From: a bacterium 0.1xD8-71
GTDB taxonomy: Bacteria; Bacillota; Clostridia; Lachnospirales; Lachnospiraceae
Direction: 5' to 3'
DNA: 64,000 nucleotides
Assembly: GCA_003612405.1 (NCBI GenBank)
Contig: RAYR01000011.1
Coordinates: 119,356-183,355 of the forward strand
The position numbers and the translations under genes are program-made. The notes below the pieces were generated by a model, which worked only from the letters and a program-made list of their open reading frames with translations, was not told where the DNA came from and made no database searches. Shown here piece after piece: positions 8,055 to 16,621 of this stretch; within the stretch, counting starts at the first letter, position 1; each line of letters begins with the position of its first letter.

Positions 8055-9422
8055 CTACCGTATCATTCCCACAATGGCACGAATGGTATCCCAGTCAGCC
8101 TCATCGGTCGGCAGCACTCTGTACCAGTATGCCGTCATACACCATAGATTCCATACAATACATACACCACAGTATCCATACACAAGACCTGATAAAAGCT
8201 TTCTTCTGACCCCGCTCCCATTCTGGCCCATCTGTTCCAGTCTGTCAAACACACAGGCAATAAAGACAGCAAACAGACACATAAAATCAACTGCAACTCT
8301 TTGTCCGAAAGCGCCCGCATAATACCAGCACCACCAGGCACTGGAAATATAGACGATCAGCAACAGAAAGACCACCAGACCTGTATACAGCTGTTTCCGT
8401 CTCTTATATGCCATAAAAATGCCCACAATGGCAAGCAGCAATACCGGGCTCCAGAAAAACAATCCCTTGCGTACACTGAAAAGAAAGTTACCGATCTGAG
8501 GCGCCAGCCAATAGAACGGTTCATCCGCCCCATAGGAATATACCAGCCAATGCCCTGTCGCTGCATGCCAGTATAATAACTGCGGAAGCAGAGTGACTAT
8601 TCCGGTCAATACAATCGGCACTGCCCGCCTCGGCTTGAGAATTGTCAGGAAACGCTTCTTCAATGTCTCCCAGTCCCTGACTCCATACAAAATATAAGTG
8701 ATGACAAAGACCACATTGGTGTTACGGCATAAAAAGATAAGCCCCGCAAGCAGTCCGAAAACACAGGTGTGCCACAGCTTGTTTATCCCTTCCGTCTCAC
8801 GGCTCTCATACCAGCACAGGTAATAGAGAAACAGGTTAAACAGGAAATAGGAATACACATGGGAAAAGCCGGCGTCATAGGAGGCATAATGAAACAGATT
8901 CGTCCCATAAGTGATCACAATACAGGTAAGCAGCGATACCTTCCCAGAAAAGCCCAGATATTTTTCCAACACTTTATATAACAGTACGGTTCCCACAATC
9001 CAGTAAAAAACACCACCAAACAGGATCATATACTGATACAGATTCGTATAGCCTGTGGCTGTCATACTGCCCGTCAGGGCATCCTTGATCAGGCAGACCA
9101 CATGCGCCAGAAAGAAAAACGGGCTCTCTAAAATAGCCACCCCCACCGGATACTTGTCAATCATTCCGCCGACCACTTCCTTCAGCTCAAAAGGATGCTC
9201 CCACCCTTCTATAAAGGCAAAAGAAAAATCGCCATGAATCACAGCCGGCAGATACAGAAAATATCCAAACCCGTCAGAATAGACCTTCGGCGCATTTAAC
9301 ACTTTCACATGGTACACCCACACGATACTGAGAAACATCAGAAAAGCGGTGACTGCTGTAAAGATACATAGCCCTCTATTCTCTTTCACGTAATTGCGCA
9401 CCTTATCTGCTGTTTTCGTCAT
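8055..9422 (-). CDS. Polytopic GT-C-type glycosyltransferase-like membrane protein
   Basis: 455 residues with about ten predicted membrane helices. A large loop after the first helix contains an acidic motif VYSDGFGYFLYLP, the place where GT-C transferases carry their catalytic Asp. The general look is GT39/ArnT-like: transfer of a sugar from polyprenyl phosphate to an acceptor outside the membrane. The start overlaps the end of truA by 20 bases, with GGAGGAATCGG in the truA 3' end as binding site. The downstream fusion and GT2 enzymes could supply its lipid-linked donor. The specific family assignment is tentative. Confidence 0.7.
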   Translation of the reverse strand: MTKTADKVRNYVKENRGLCIFTAVTAFLMFLSIVWVYHVKVLNAPKVYSDGFGYFLYLPAVIHGDFSFAFIEGWEHPFELKEVVGGMIDKYPVGVAILESPFFFLAHVVCLIKDALTGSMTATGYTNLYQYMILFGGVFYWIVGTVLLYKVLEKYLGFSGKVSLLTCIVITYGTNLFHYASYDAGFSHVYSYFLFNLFLYYLCWYESRETEGINKLWHTCVFGLLAGLIFLCRNTNVVFVITYILYGVRDWETLKKRFLTILKPRRAVPIVLTGIVTLLPQLLYWHAATGHWLVYSYGADEPFYWLAPQIGNFLFSVRKGLFFWSPVLLLAIVGIFMAYKRRKQLYTGLVVFLLLIVYISSAWWCWYYAGAFGQRVAVDFMCLFAVFIACVFDRLEQMGQNGSGVRRKLLSGLVYGYCGVCIVWNLWCMTAYWYRVLPTDEADWDTIRAIVGMIR

Positions 9423-10170
9423 CCGATTCCTCCGTCATAAACTCATATCCCACCAACGTCAACCCACAGGCCGGTGCCGTCGGCCCTGCTGCCTGTCTGT
9501 CCTTCGCTGCCAGAATTTCTGCCACTTTCCCGGGCGCCATATGTCCTCTGCCTACTTCCATCAGAGTACCCGCCATAATCCTTACCATATTATAGAGGAA
9601 ACCTCTGCCCGCCACACGGATTACAATCTCGTTTCCTTCCTGGAACACCTCCACCGAATCCACCCGCCGCACTGTCGTGAGGGCCTGCGTCTGTACACTG
9701 CAAAAACTCTTAAAATCATGCTCTCCCACCAGACAGGCCGACGCTTGACTCATTAAGTCAATATTTAACGGAACATAGGTATAATGGGCATACAGCCTCT
9801 TTACCGGCATCGGAAAAGGAGCACAGTAAATCCGATACTCATAAGTTTTGCAACTCTTACAATGTCTTGGATGAAAATCCAAAGACACCTCTTTCGATCC
9901 GCAGATCCGGATATCCTCAGGCAATCTCTGATTCAGCGCATAGGAGAACTTATCCCCCGGAATCCGGCTTGCAGTGTCAAACACGGCAATATTGCCCATG
10001 GCGTGAACACCCGCATCCGTGCGGCTTGCCCCAATCACTGCAATCTCTTCCCCGGTCAGTTCCCCAAGGCACCGGTTCAGGACGCCCTCTATAGTCTCAC
10101 CCTTTGGCTGTAGCTGCCATCCACTGTAGTTGGTGCCGTCATAGGCCACCGTCAGCATGACTCTTTTCAT
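9403..10170 (-). CDS. truA: tRNA pseudouridine(38-40) synthase
   Basis: Isomerises uridines 38-40 in the anticodon arm of tRNAs. 255 residues, full length: N-terminal VAYDGTNYSGWQLQP, catalytic Asp in GASRTDAGVHAMGN, and RVAGRGFLYNMVRIMAGTL near the C-terminus. It follows ecfT by 35 bases in the usual clostridial order. Its 3' end overlaps the start of the GT-C gene. Confidence 0.97.
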   Translation of the reverse strand: MKRVMLTVAYDGTNYSGWQLQPKGETIEGVLNRCLGELTGEEIAVIGASRTDAGVHAMGNIAVFDTASRIPGDKFSYALNQRLPEDIRICGSKEVSLDFHPRHCKSCKTYEYRIYCAPFPMPVKRLYAHYTYVPLNIDLMSQASACLVGEHDFKSFCSVQTQALTTVRRVDSVEVFQEGNEIVIRVAGRGFLYNMVRIMAGTLMEVGRGHMAPGKVAEILAAKDRQAAGPTAPACGLTLVGYEFMTEESDDENSR

Positions 10171-10205
10171 AATTATCTGCTGTCCGCCTTTTCATACTTC
10201 CAGTA

Positions 10206-11006
10206 TCATAAATAAATCCTTATCAATACACAGCCCACAAAATAGACCAGCAATACTCCATAAGCAATTCTGTCCCTGCCTTTATATTGCAGGGGCTTCA
10301 TCTTGCTTCTGTTCTCCCCGCCGCGGTAACACCTTGCCTCCATGGCCATGGCCAGATCATTGGCCCGGCGGAAGGCCGAGATAAAAAGCGGCACCAAAAG
10401 CGGCACCATGGCTTTCGCCTTTTTGATCAGATTCCCGCTCTCAAAGTCAGCTCCTCTGGCAATCTGTGCCTTCATGATCTTATCTGTCTCTTCCAGCAAA
10501 ATAGGAATAAACCGCAGGGCAATGGACATCATCATCGCCACTTCATGCACCGGCACTTTAAAGATCTTAAGGGGGCGCATCAGTTTTTCCAACCCGTCAG
10601 TCAGACTGTTTGGTGTGGTGGTCAATGTCATCACCGAAGAACCTACAATCAGAAAAGACAGCCGCACCGCCATCATGCCCGCAAGCTTTGCCCCCTCTTT
10701 GGTAATGGTAAGCTTCCACAGCGTCACCAGCGGTTCTCCCGGCGTCAGAAACAGATTAAAGACCACCGTGATCATCAGAATAAAGACGATGGCTTTCATT
10801 CCTTTTACCATATAGCCGAAGGGTACTTTGGACAGTTTGATCACCACTGCCAGAAATACTGCCGCCACCACATATCCAATCCAGCTGTTCACCACAAACA
10901 GGGAAATGATAAAGCCCAGTGTGGCTGTCAGTTTTACCCGCGGGTCCAGTTTATGAATGACGGAATCCGCCTGATAATACTGGCCCAATGTAATATCTCG
11001 TATCAT
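10206..11006 (-). CDS. ecfT: Energy-coupling factor transporter transmembrane protein EcfT
   Basis: Scaffold membrane subunit that joins the two ATPases to exchangeable vitamin-binding S components. 266 residues, about five helices, and the two coupling-helix signatures containing Ala-Arg-Gly or a variant (KAQIARGADF and MEARCYRGG). A central MSIALRFIPILLEETDKI segment is typical. It is third of ecfA1-ecfA2-ecfT and followed by truA. No S component gene is seen in this window, in line with the shared-module (group II) type. Confidence 0.95.
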   Translation of the reverse strand: MIRDITLGQYYQADSVIHKLDPRVKLTATLGFIISLFVVNSWIGYVVAAVFLAVVIKLSKVPFGYMVKGMKAIVFILMITVVFNLFLTPGEPLVTLWKLTITKEGAKLAGMMAVRLSFLIVGSSVMTLTTTPNSLTDGLEKLMRPLKIFKVPVHEVAMMMSIALRFIPILLEETDKIMKAQIARGADFESGNLIKKAKAMVPLLVPLFISAFRRANDLAMAMEARCYRGGENRSKMKPLQYKGRDRIAYGVLLVYFVGCVLIRIYL

Positions 11007-11069
11007 ACGTGTCTCCTAAAACTATAATATAAATCCGCGGCCGCCTCAGCAGTCCCCGCGCAGCAAATG

Positions 11070-11921
11070 TCAAAGAAATTTACTCCTGATTTCCTGCTTT
11101 GCCTCCTCAATGGTGGTGACATCGGTACGCACCGGCAGCCCCCTGGACGCAAGCGCCTGCATTATATAAGTCACCTGAGGCGCTGCAAGCCCCACCTGCT
11201 CCAACTCTTTATAATGCTTAAAAACCTCCCTTGGCACATCGTCATAAAGCACACTGCCCTGATTCATAACAATAATCCGCTCCACATACTTCGCCACATC
11301 TTCCATGCTGTGAGAAACCAGGATTACCGTGATACCTGTCTCCTCTTTCAACCTGGCAATCTGGTCTAAAATTTCATCCCGTCCTTTGGGATCCAAGCCA
11401 GCGGTAGGCTCATCCAGAATCAGGATCTCCGGTTTCATGGCCAGCACACCTGCAATTGCCACTCTGCGTTTCTGCCCGCCCGAAAGATCAAAGGGCGACT
11501 GGTAAAAATACTCATCCTCAAGGCCCACCTGTTTTAAGGCTGCGTAGGCACGCAGTTCCGTCTCCTGTTTGGACAGGCCAAGATTTTTCGGCCCAAAACA
11601 GACATCTTTAAAGACATCTATCTCAAAAAGCTGGTGCTCCGGATACTGGAATACCAGTCCTACCTTGCTGCGCAGCTTCTTTTTATCATAATCCTGGTCA
11701 TGAATATCCTCGCCATTATAATAGATACTGCCGCTGGTAGGCTTGATAAGCCCATTCAAGTGCTGTACTAGCGTAGACTTTCCGGAACCTGTATGGCCGA
11801 TCAGACCAATAAACTGCCCGTCCGGTATCACCAGATTCACATCATTCAGGGCATGTACCGCAAGCGCCGTATCCCCGCCATATATATAATTTACATGATC
11901 TAAAATCAAGGACATTGTCAC
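11070..11921 (-). CDS. ecfA2: ECF transporter ATPase EcfA2
   Basis: Second ATP-binding subunit of the group II ECF module. 283 residues: Walker A GHTGSGKST, Q loop VFQYPEHQLFE, signature LSGGQKRR, Walker B ILILDEPTAGLDP, and switch His in ILVSHSMED. It starts 15 bases after ecfA1. The C-terminal extension beyond the ABC core is normal for EcfA. Confidence 0.95.
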   Translation of the reverse strand: MTMSLILDHVNYIYGGDTALAVHALNDVNLVIPDGQFIGLIGHTGSGKSTLVQHLNGLIKPTSGSIYYNGEDIHDQDYDKKKLRSKVGLVFQYPEHQLFEIDVFKDVCFGPKNLGLSKQETELRAYAALKQVGLEDEYFYQSPFDLSGGQKRRVAIAGVLAMKPEILILDEPTAGLDPKGRDEILDQIARLKEETGITVILVSHSMEDVAKYVERIIVMNQGSVLYDDVPREVFKHYKELEQVGLAAPQVTYIMQALASRGLPVRTDVTTIEEAKQEIRSKFL

Positions 11922-11936
11922 ATTACCTCTGCCAAT

Positions 11937-12800
11937 TTATTTTGTTCCCTTATAGTTTGCCATAAGTGCTTCTGTCAGTTCCTCTATGGTCAATATCCCA
12001 TCCGGCAGATTCATGCCGCTTTCCTTCAGCTCATGGGCCAGAAGCGTCACCTGCGGTACATCCAGACGCAGTTCCTTCAGTTCATCCACTCTGGAAAAAA
12101 TCTCCCGGGGCGTTCCCTCCATTGCGATATGCCCCTTATCCATGACAAAAACCATATCGGCGTGGATAATTTCTTCCATATAATGTGTGATCAGTACCAC
12201 CGTGATCCCTTCCACATCATTGAGTGCCCGCACCGCGCGCACCACCTCTTTGCGTCCGTTGGGATCCAGCATCGCTGTGGGTTCATCCAGAATAATACAC
12301 TTCGGATGCATGGCGATAACGCCTGCAATGGAGACACGCTGCTTCTGTCCGCCGGAAAGCTTATTCGGAGAATGTTTCCGGTACTCATACATTCCCACAG
12401 CCTTCAGGCTTTCTTCCACCCGCTCCCAGATTTCCTTCGTGGGCACACCCATATTCTCAGGCCCAAACCCTACATCCTCCTCCACTACCTGACCAATGAT
12501 CTGGTTGTCCGGATTCTGAAAGACCATCCCGGCTTCCTGGCGGATATCCCAAAGCTTACTCTCATCCTGGGTGTCCATTCCATCCACCCATACAGTACCC
12601 TCTGTGGGATAGAAAATCGCATTAATGTGCTTGGCAAGCGTAGACTTCCCGGAACCATTGTGACCCAGAATGGCTATAAAATCACCCTGCTTTACGTCCA
12701 GGTCCACCTCATCCACCGCACGGGTAATGCCTTCCACATTACCTTCCTCATCCCGTCTTATATATTCAAATACCAATTTGTCTGTCTTTATGATTCCCAT
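11937..12800 (-). CDS. ecfA1: ECF transporter ATPase EcfA1
   Basis: First ATP-binding subunit of the ECF vitamin/trace-metal uptake module. 287 residues: Walker [11 protein letters not shown] loop [21 protein letters not shown], written here as its first part [11 protein letters not shown], signature LSGGQKQR, Walker [14 protein letters not shown], switch His in ITHYMEE. It is first gene of the module here and has its own promoter at 12909-12937. In related genomes it usually follows rplQ; here about 6.6 kb separates them. Confidence 0.95.
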   Translation of the reverse strand: MGIIKTDKLVFEYIRRDEEGNVEGITRAVDEVDLDVKQGDFIAILGHNGSGKSTLAKHINAIFYPTEGTVWVDGMDTQDESKLWDIRQEAGMVFQNPDNQIIGQVVEEDVGFGPENMGVPTKEIWERVEESLKAVGMYEYRKHSPNKLSGGQKQRVSIAGVIAMHPKCIILDEPTAMLDPNGRKEVVRAVRALNDVEGITVVLITHYMEEIIHADMVFVMDKGHIAMEGTPREIFSRVDELKELRLDVPQVTLLAHELKESGMNLPDGILTIEELTEALMANYKGTK

Positions 12801-12908
12801 TTTACACTACCTTGATTTCATTATTTTATGATTAATATCTGCTTCTTTAATTATAATCTGCTTTCCTTCTGGTATCTTTGTGCTTCACCAAATACCATAC
12901 CAACGCCT

Positions 12909-12937
12909 ATTGTACAAGATTATGGTAGAAAATACAA
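12909..12937 (-). promoter_or_regulatory. SigA-type promoter for ecfA1-ecfA2-ecfT-truA
   Basis: Minus strand TTGTAT (12937-12932), 17 bases, TACAAT (12914-12909). It leaves a 5' UTR of about 100 bases before ecfA1, in which GGTAT..ATACC can pair. This explains how the module is expressed after its separation from rplQ. Confidence 0.8.
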
Positions 12938-12969
12938 GGTTTGGTATACTAGGAGAACAAAAGAATGTG

Positions 12970-12978
12970 TGGTATAAT
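12970..12978 (+). promoter_or_regulatory. Extended -10 promoter for the M15 peptidase gene
   Basis: TGGTATAAT, an extended -10 element with no good -35 at 17 bases. A second extended -10 (TGGTATACT) lies about 30 bases upstream. Either would give a leader of roughly 210-240 bases. Confidence 0.5.
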
Positions 12979-13002
12979 GTACGCGAAAGCAATGAGCAGT
13001 GC

Positions 13003-13169
13003 ACAGACGTAAGATGAAAAAATGGCAGCCTGCTGACAATTTTTTCAGATTGCGGATGTATAGGGCGAAGCCCGCGAACGAGAAAACCCAAGGGTTTTTC
13101 GAGTATGCACTGCGCGGGTTTGCGAGTATACGTTACGTCTGTATACGGCGAAGCCCGCGAACGAGAAAA
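13003..13169 (+). repeat. Structured leader with direct and inverted repeats
   Basis: A 23-bp direct repeat (13064-13086 and 13147-13169, starting GGCGAAGCCCGCGAACGAG) brackets a hairpin AAAACCC-AA-GGGTTTT. Outer inverted pairs are ACAGACGTAA (13003-13012) with TTACGTCTGT (13133-13142), and GCAGTGCA with TGCACTGC. The whole block lies in the untranslated leader of the M15 peptidase gene, in the 397-base gap after ecfA1. It matches no riboswitch class I know; it may be a repeat insertion. Confidence 0.55.
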
Positions 13170-13197
13170 ACAGAAACCAAAAGGAGCCATGACATAT

Positions 13198-14217
13198 ATG
13201 TCACAAAATATTTCTAAGAAAAATTCCGAAAACAACAGAAAGTATTCAAAATCTTACAAAAATGTCATTTTAAAACAATTAGCCGGACCCTTAATTTTTC
13301 TACTACTCTTTATCATGGTATGTGCTTTTCTGGCCCAATATCTGACCGGCTCAGAAACCCTGACAGAGTATGCACAGAAAAATCCGGAACTGGCTTACGG
13401 ATCTGATGCGCAGGAAACTGTTACCGTGAAACACGAAACCGCCCCGGAAGCTGCGGCTCCTCTGTCAGATACAACCGTTCCCGAAACTGCGTCTCCCCTG
13501 CCAGAATCATCTGCTCCGGAAAGCGCCGTCATCCCGGCAGATGATTCCGCATATACTACAGATAAGAATACAATAACGGAGTCTGAAGAAATGACCAGTC
13601 ATCCGGAACGCATCACTTATCAGCCTGGATTCTACTATGAACCGCTGACCGATACAGTCAAACAACGAATTACCGGTATTTCTTATCCTGAAAGCGGCTG
13701 TACGGTTCCTTACGAAGATCTTCTGTATGTGGGTCTTCTGTATCACGATTTTAACGGAGAAGAACAGACAGGAGAACTGATCTGCAATAAAGCAGTGGCA
13801 CAGGATATGGTGGAAATCTTTTATGAACTGTACCAGAATGAATATCAGATTGAGCGGATTCGGCTGATAGACGAATATAATGGCGATGACACGGCTTCCA
13901 TGGCGGACAATAACACATCCTGTTTTAACTACCGGGTGGTTGACGGCACTACCAGCCTGTCCAAACACGCCTATGGCCTCGCCATTGATATCAATCCCTT
14001 CTACAATCCCTATGTAGTCTACAACAAAGGAGGTACGGGCAATACCTATATCTCTCCCGCCGGCAGCGAAATCTATGCGGACAGAAGCCAGGATTTTGCC
14101 TATAAGATTGATGAGAATGACCTATGTTACCGCCTCTTTATTGAACATGGTTTCACCTGGGGCGGCAACTGGAACTCCAGTAAAGATTACCAACACTTTC
14201 AAAAAGTATTAAACTGA
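13198..14217 (+). CDS. Membrane-anchored M15 D-alanyl-D-alanine carboxypeptidase-like protein
   Basis: Extracytoplasmic zinc peptidase of the VanY/M15 family, predicted to trim peptidoglycan peptides. 339 residues: basic N-terminus, one membrane helix (about residues 27-46, LAGPLIFLLLFIMVCAFLAQ), a Pro/Ala/Ser/Thr-rich linker of about 90 residues, then the M15 domain with SKHAYGLAIDINPFYNPYV, whose His and Asp are zinc ligands, and the C-terminal WNSSKDYQHFQ with the third His. AAGGAG at 13181-13186 lies 11 bases before the ATG at 13198 and only 2 before an in-frame ATG at 13189, so 13198 is preferred. Monocistronic, with a terminator right after it. Confidence 0.85.
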   Translation: MSQNISKKNSENNRKYSKSYKNVILKQLAGPLIFLLLFIMVCAFLAQYLTGSETLTEYAQKNPELAYGSDAQETVTVKHETAPEAAAPLSDTTVPETASPLPESSAPESAVIPADDSAYTTDKNTITESEEMTSHPERITYQPGFYYEPLTDTVKQRITGISYPESGCTVPYEDLLYVGLLYHDFNGEEQTGELICNKAVAQDMVEIFYELYQNEYQIERIRLIDEYNGDDTASMADNNTSCFNYRVVDGTTSLSKHAYGLAIDINPFYNPYVVYNKGGTGNTYISPAGSEIYADRSQDFAYKIDENDLCYRLFIEHGFTWGGNWNSSKDYQHFQKVLN

Positions 14218-14234
14218 AACAAAACGCATACACG

Positions 14235-14271
14235 AAACCCCAAAGACACCCATCCGGCATCTTCGGGGTTT
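14235..14271. terminator. Terminator between convergent genes
   Basis: 12-bp stem with one mismatch (AAACCCCAAAGA / TCTTCGGGGTTT), 13-base loop, TTTTG on the plus strand. It ends the M15 gene and may also end the SpoIID/LysM gene. Confidence 0.8.
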
Positions 14272-14302
14272 TGTATTCTCTATCTTTTCTACTGTCTTAC
14301 CA

Positions 14303-16147
14303 TCACTCCGGAATCCTGAGCACCTGCCCTACGCGCAGTGCATCACTGGACAATCCGTTCAGATTCCTGATGGCATCTACCGTAGTTCCAAACCGATTGG
14401 CAAGAAGCCACAGCGTATCTCCCGGGCGTACCGTATATAAGAAATACTGCTCTCCCTGTGATACCGGTATCCGCAAAACCTGCCCGATGCTCAGATCATC
14501 ACTGGTAATTCCGCTTGCCTGCTTAATGGCATCCACCGTAGTCCCATAACGTTTTGCAAGCTGCCACAAGGTATCTCCCGGGCGTACCGTATATGTGATC
14601 ACATTTTCCGGATCAGGCACAGGATTCGGCGCCGGGTTGGAAGGCGGTACATTCTGGCTGATTCCCTGATAGGTTCTATACAAAGAATTCCATGTGTCCT
14701 GCCCTACAATGCCATCCGCCGCAAGGCCCATCTGCCGCTGATAAGCAATAACCGCTTCCCTGGTATTATTTCCGAAAATACCATCCTGTCCCGGACTGGG
14801 AATCCCCGAATAGTATTCCGCTATCACATCCAACAGATATTGCAGTGTAAGGACATCCTGCCCCCGGGAACCCTGTCTGAGTACCGTAGAAGGCGGCACC
14901 GTTCCGATACCGAGTGAATTGCCTTCGCTGTTTAATTCTGCAAGCCTGGTCACCGCAGTATATAAATTGGAAATCTTATACCATGTGGCCTTTCCCACGA
15001 TGCCGTCCGTTGCCAGATTGAAAATGCTCTGAAACTTCGTTACCGCCGCCCTCGTACTGTCTCCAAATACTCCTGTCTCATCGGTAATTGCCGGAATCAC
15101 CGGATAATTTCTCCTGATTCTGTTCAAATAGGTCTGTATTGTCTGTACATCCAGCCCTGTGCTCCCTACCCGAAGCGGTGTCCCCGGATAAGAAGTTACC
15201 ACATTGCTGACTGCGTTTGTCTCTGCGATCTCTATATCATCCGGATAGTAATACCGTAAAATTCTGATTGGTGTATATCCCTGGTTTGCCAGTGTAACCG
15301 TACCCCACTGCGATAAGCCTGCACAATTTGCGGTTGTACCATTGCAGAATGATGTAAAATAAGGAGCGTTCTGACCCTGCCTGCGGACATATTCATTAAA
15401 AATCTGATCAACGATACGGCTGATAGATTCATAGACAGGCCTTCCATACACAAAATACTGGTCATAGGCAGTGCTGTTTGTGATATCAAAAGAATAGCCC
15501 TTTGCCCGATACCACTCCGTGTATACTCTGTTTAACGCAAAAGTAATAATCGCATAGATATTTGCCCGAAGAGCAGCCTCCGGCCACGTGGGATAGATCT
15601 CACTGCTGGCAACATTCTTCACATAATCGGGAAAAGAAACCTGTATATTGGAAGCTGTGGAATCGGGTGTTCCCATATGCACTGTAATCGGATTGGGAAT
15701 GACTACCTGACGCAGCACATATTGATCTCCTGCCTCTCTTCCCGGCCCTTCCTGCTCACGTTCTCCCGTCATTGTCACTGCCGGAGCCCCCACTGTAATC
15801 CGCGTCTGTTCACTGCTTCTCTGGTCCTCCTGCATGGGAACCAGAGCCAACGGAAGAACCGCCAGTTCCCCATCAAAGATAGGAATATCCGCCACAAACA
15901 GCGTATTAAACCCCTGTGCCCGTGCCAACACATTATATGTCACATAGGGCGTTCCGGCAAAATTCTCATTCTGGGAATAACTCTTGTCCACAGTCTCCAG
16001 CGAAACACTTCTTGTATCTCCGTTCTCGTCCGTCGTCAATTCATAAATCCGGTTCTGTTCATCATCCAAAACACTGATCTGTACACCACGCAAGGGTACC
16101 GCATCATGTGCCGTTCTGGCCTGCATCATCAGATAACCAACTGCCAT
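14303..16147 (-). CDS. SpoIID-like / double PG-binding / double LysM wall protein
   Basis: 614 residues without a clear signal peptide. Order: an N-terminal region with a carboxypeptidase-regulatory-like strand pattern (about 1-120), a SpoIID/LytB-like domain (about 165-310, with YVKNVASSEIYPTWPEAALR and NGTTANCAGLSQWG), two PG_binding_1 domains (about 325-400 and 415-490, each with GIVG..TW), and two LysM repeats at the C-terminus (YTVRPGDTLWQLAKRYGTT and YTVRPGDTLWLLANRFGTT). The LysM copies are also close in DNA, so a recent duplication is likely. The lack of an export signal and a possible SigK promoter upstream suggest a mother-cell protein acting on spore peptidoglycan; this is inference. 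Confidence 0.85.
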   Translation of the reverse strand: MAVGYLMMQARTAHDAVPLRGVQISVLDDEQNRIYELTTDENGDTRSVSLETVDKSYSQNENFAGTPYVTYNVLARAQGFNTLFVADIPIFDGELAVLPLALVPMQEDQRSSEQTRITVGAPAVTMTGEREQEGPGREAGDQYVLRQVVIPNPITVHMGTPDSTASNIQVSFPDYVKNVASSEIYPTWPEAALRANIYAIITFALNRVYTEWYRAKGYSFDITNSTAYDQYFVYGRPVYESISRIVDQIFNEYVRRQGQNAPYFTSFCNGTTANCAGLSQWGTVTLANQGYTPIRILRYYYPDDIEIAETNAVSNVVTSYPGTPLRVGSTGLDVQTIQTYLNRIRRNYPVIPAITDETGVFGDSTRAAVTKFQSIFNLATDGIVGKATWYKISNLYTAVTRLAELNSEGNSLGIGTVPPSTVLRQGSRGQDVLTLQYLLDVIAEYYSGIPSPGQDGIFGNNTREAVIAYQRQMGLAADGIVGQDTWNSLYRTYQGISQNVPPSNPAPNPVPDPENVITYTVRPGDTLWQLAKRYGTTVDAIKQASGITSDDLSIGQVLRIPVSQGEQYFLYTVRPGDTLWLLANRFGTTVDAIRNLNGLSSDALRVGQVLRIPE

Positions 16148-16215
16148 ATTTCCTTCTCCTTTATTGCCATACTCGTTTCAAGTAAAATGAGATATTGAAA
16201 CAATTTGATATGCTA

Positions 16216-16244
16216 TAAAGTATGATGTAACCTGCCAGGCAGTG
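16216..16244 (-). promoter_or_regulatory. Possible SigK-type sporulation promoter
   Basis: Minus strand CAC (16244-16242), 17 bases, CATACTTTA (16224-16216), matching the AC / CATAnnnTA pattern of SigK, 68 bases before the SpoIID/LysM gene. The rest of the 474-base gap to flagellin holds the flagellin terminator and AT-rich sequence with nothing else recognised. Confidence 0.4.
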
Positions 16245-16537
16245 ATACATTTACAGAATAAAATTTCAGCTTTCTTTACGATTACATTCTTTCCTGATAT
16301 AGTCATCCTCCGCCCAACGGTCACGCTTCGCTTTCAGCCTCATCTCATATTCATATCGTATCCTTTTTCTCAAATTGAATATTTTCATTTCCCTGACTGC
16401 CTCCATAATCCCTTCCCTCTTTGTTCCTGCTAAGATAAAAAATCTCCGCCTGTTTATAATTTGTTGGATACAAGCATAGATTTTCTCTTATTGCAATAAC
16501 ATATTATATAAAAGCATAAAATCGAAGCAGACACAGC

Positions 16538-16573
16538 GAAACAGCCGCACCCATATACGGATGCGGCTGTTTC
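16538..16573 (-). terminator. Terminator of the flagellin transcript
   Basis: Perfect 12-bp stem GAAACAGCCGCA / TGCGGCTGTTTC with a 12-base loop, 48 bases after the flagellin stop. The downstream run is poor in T, so termination strength is uncertain. Confidence 0.65.
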
Positions 16574-16621
16574 CAGACAACATTACATATAGCACATAGA
16601 ACTCTATTCCTTCAGGCCGTA

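Noticed and set aside
12885..13235. 116-codon minus-strand frame in the gap between ecfA1 and the M15 gene
   Set aside because: It covers the promoters and the repeat-rich leader, has no ribosome-binding site and no family resemblance.
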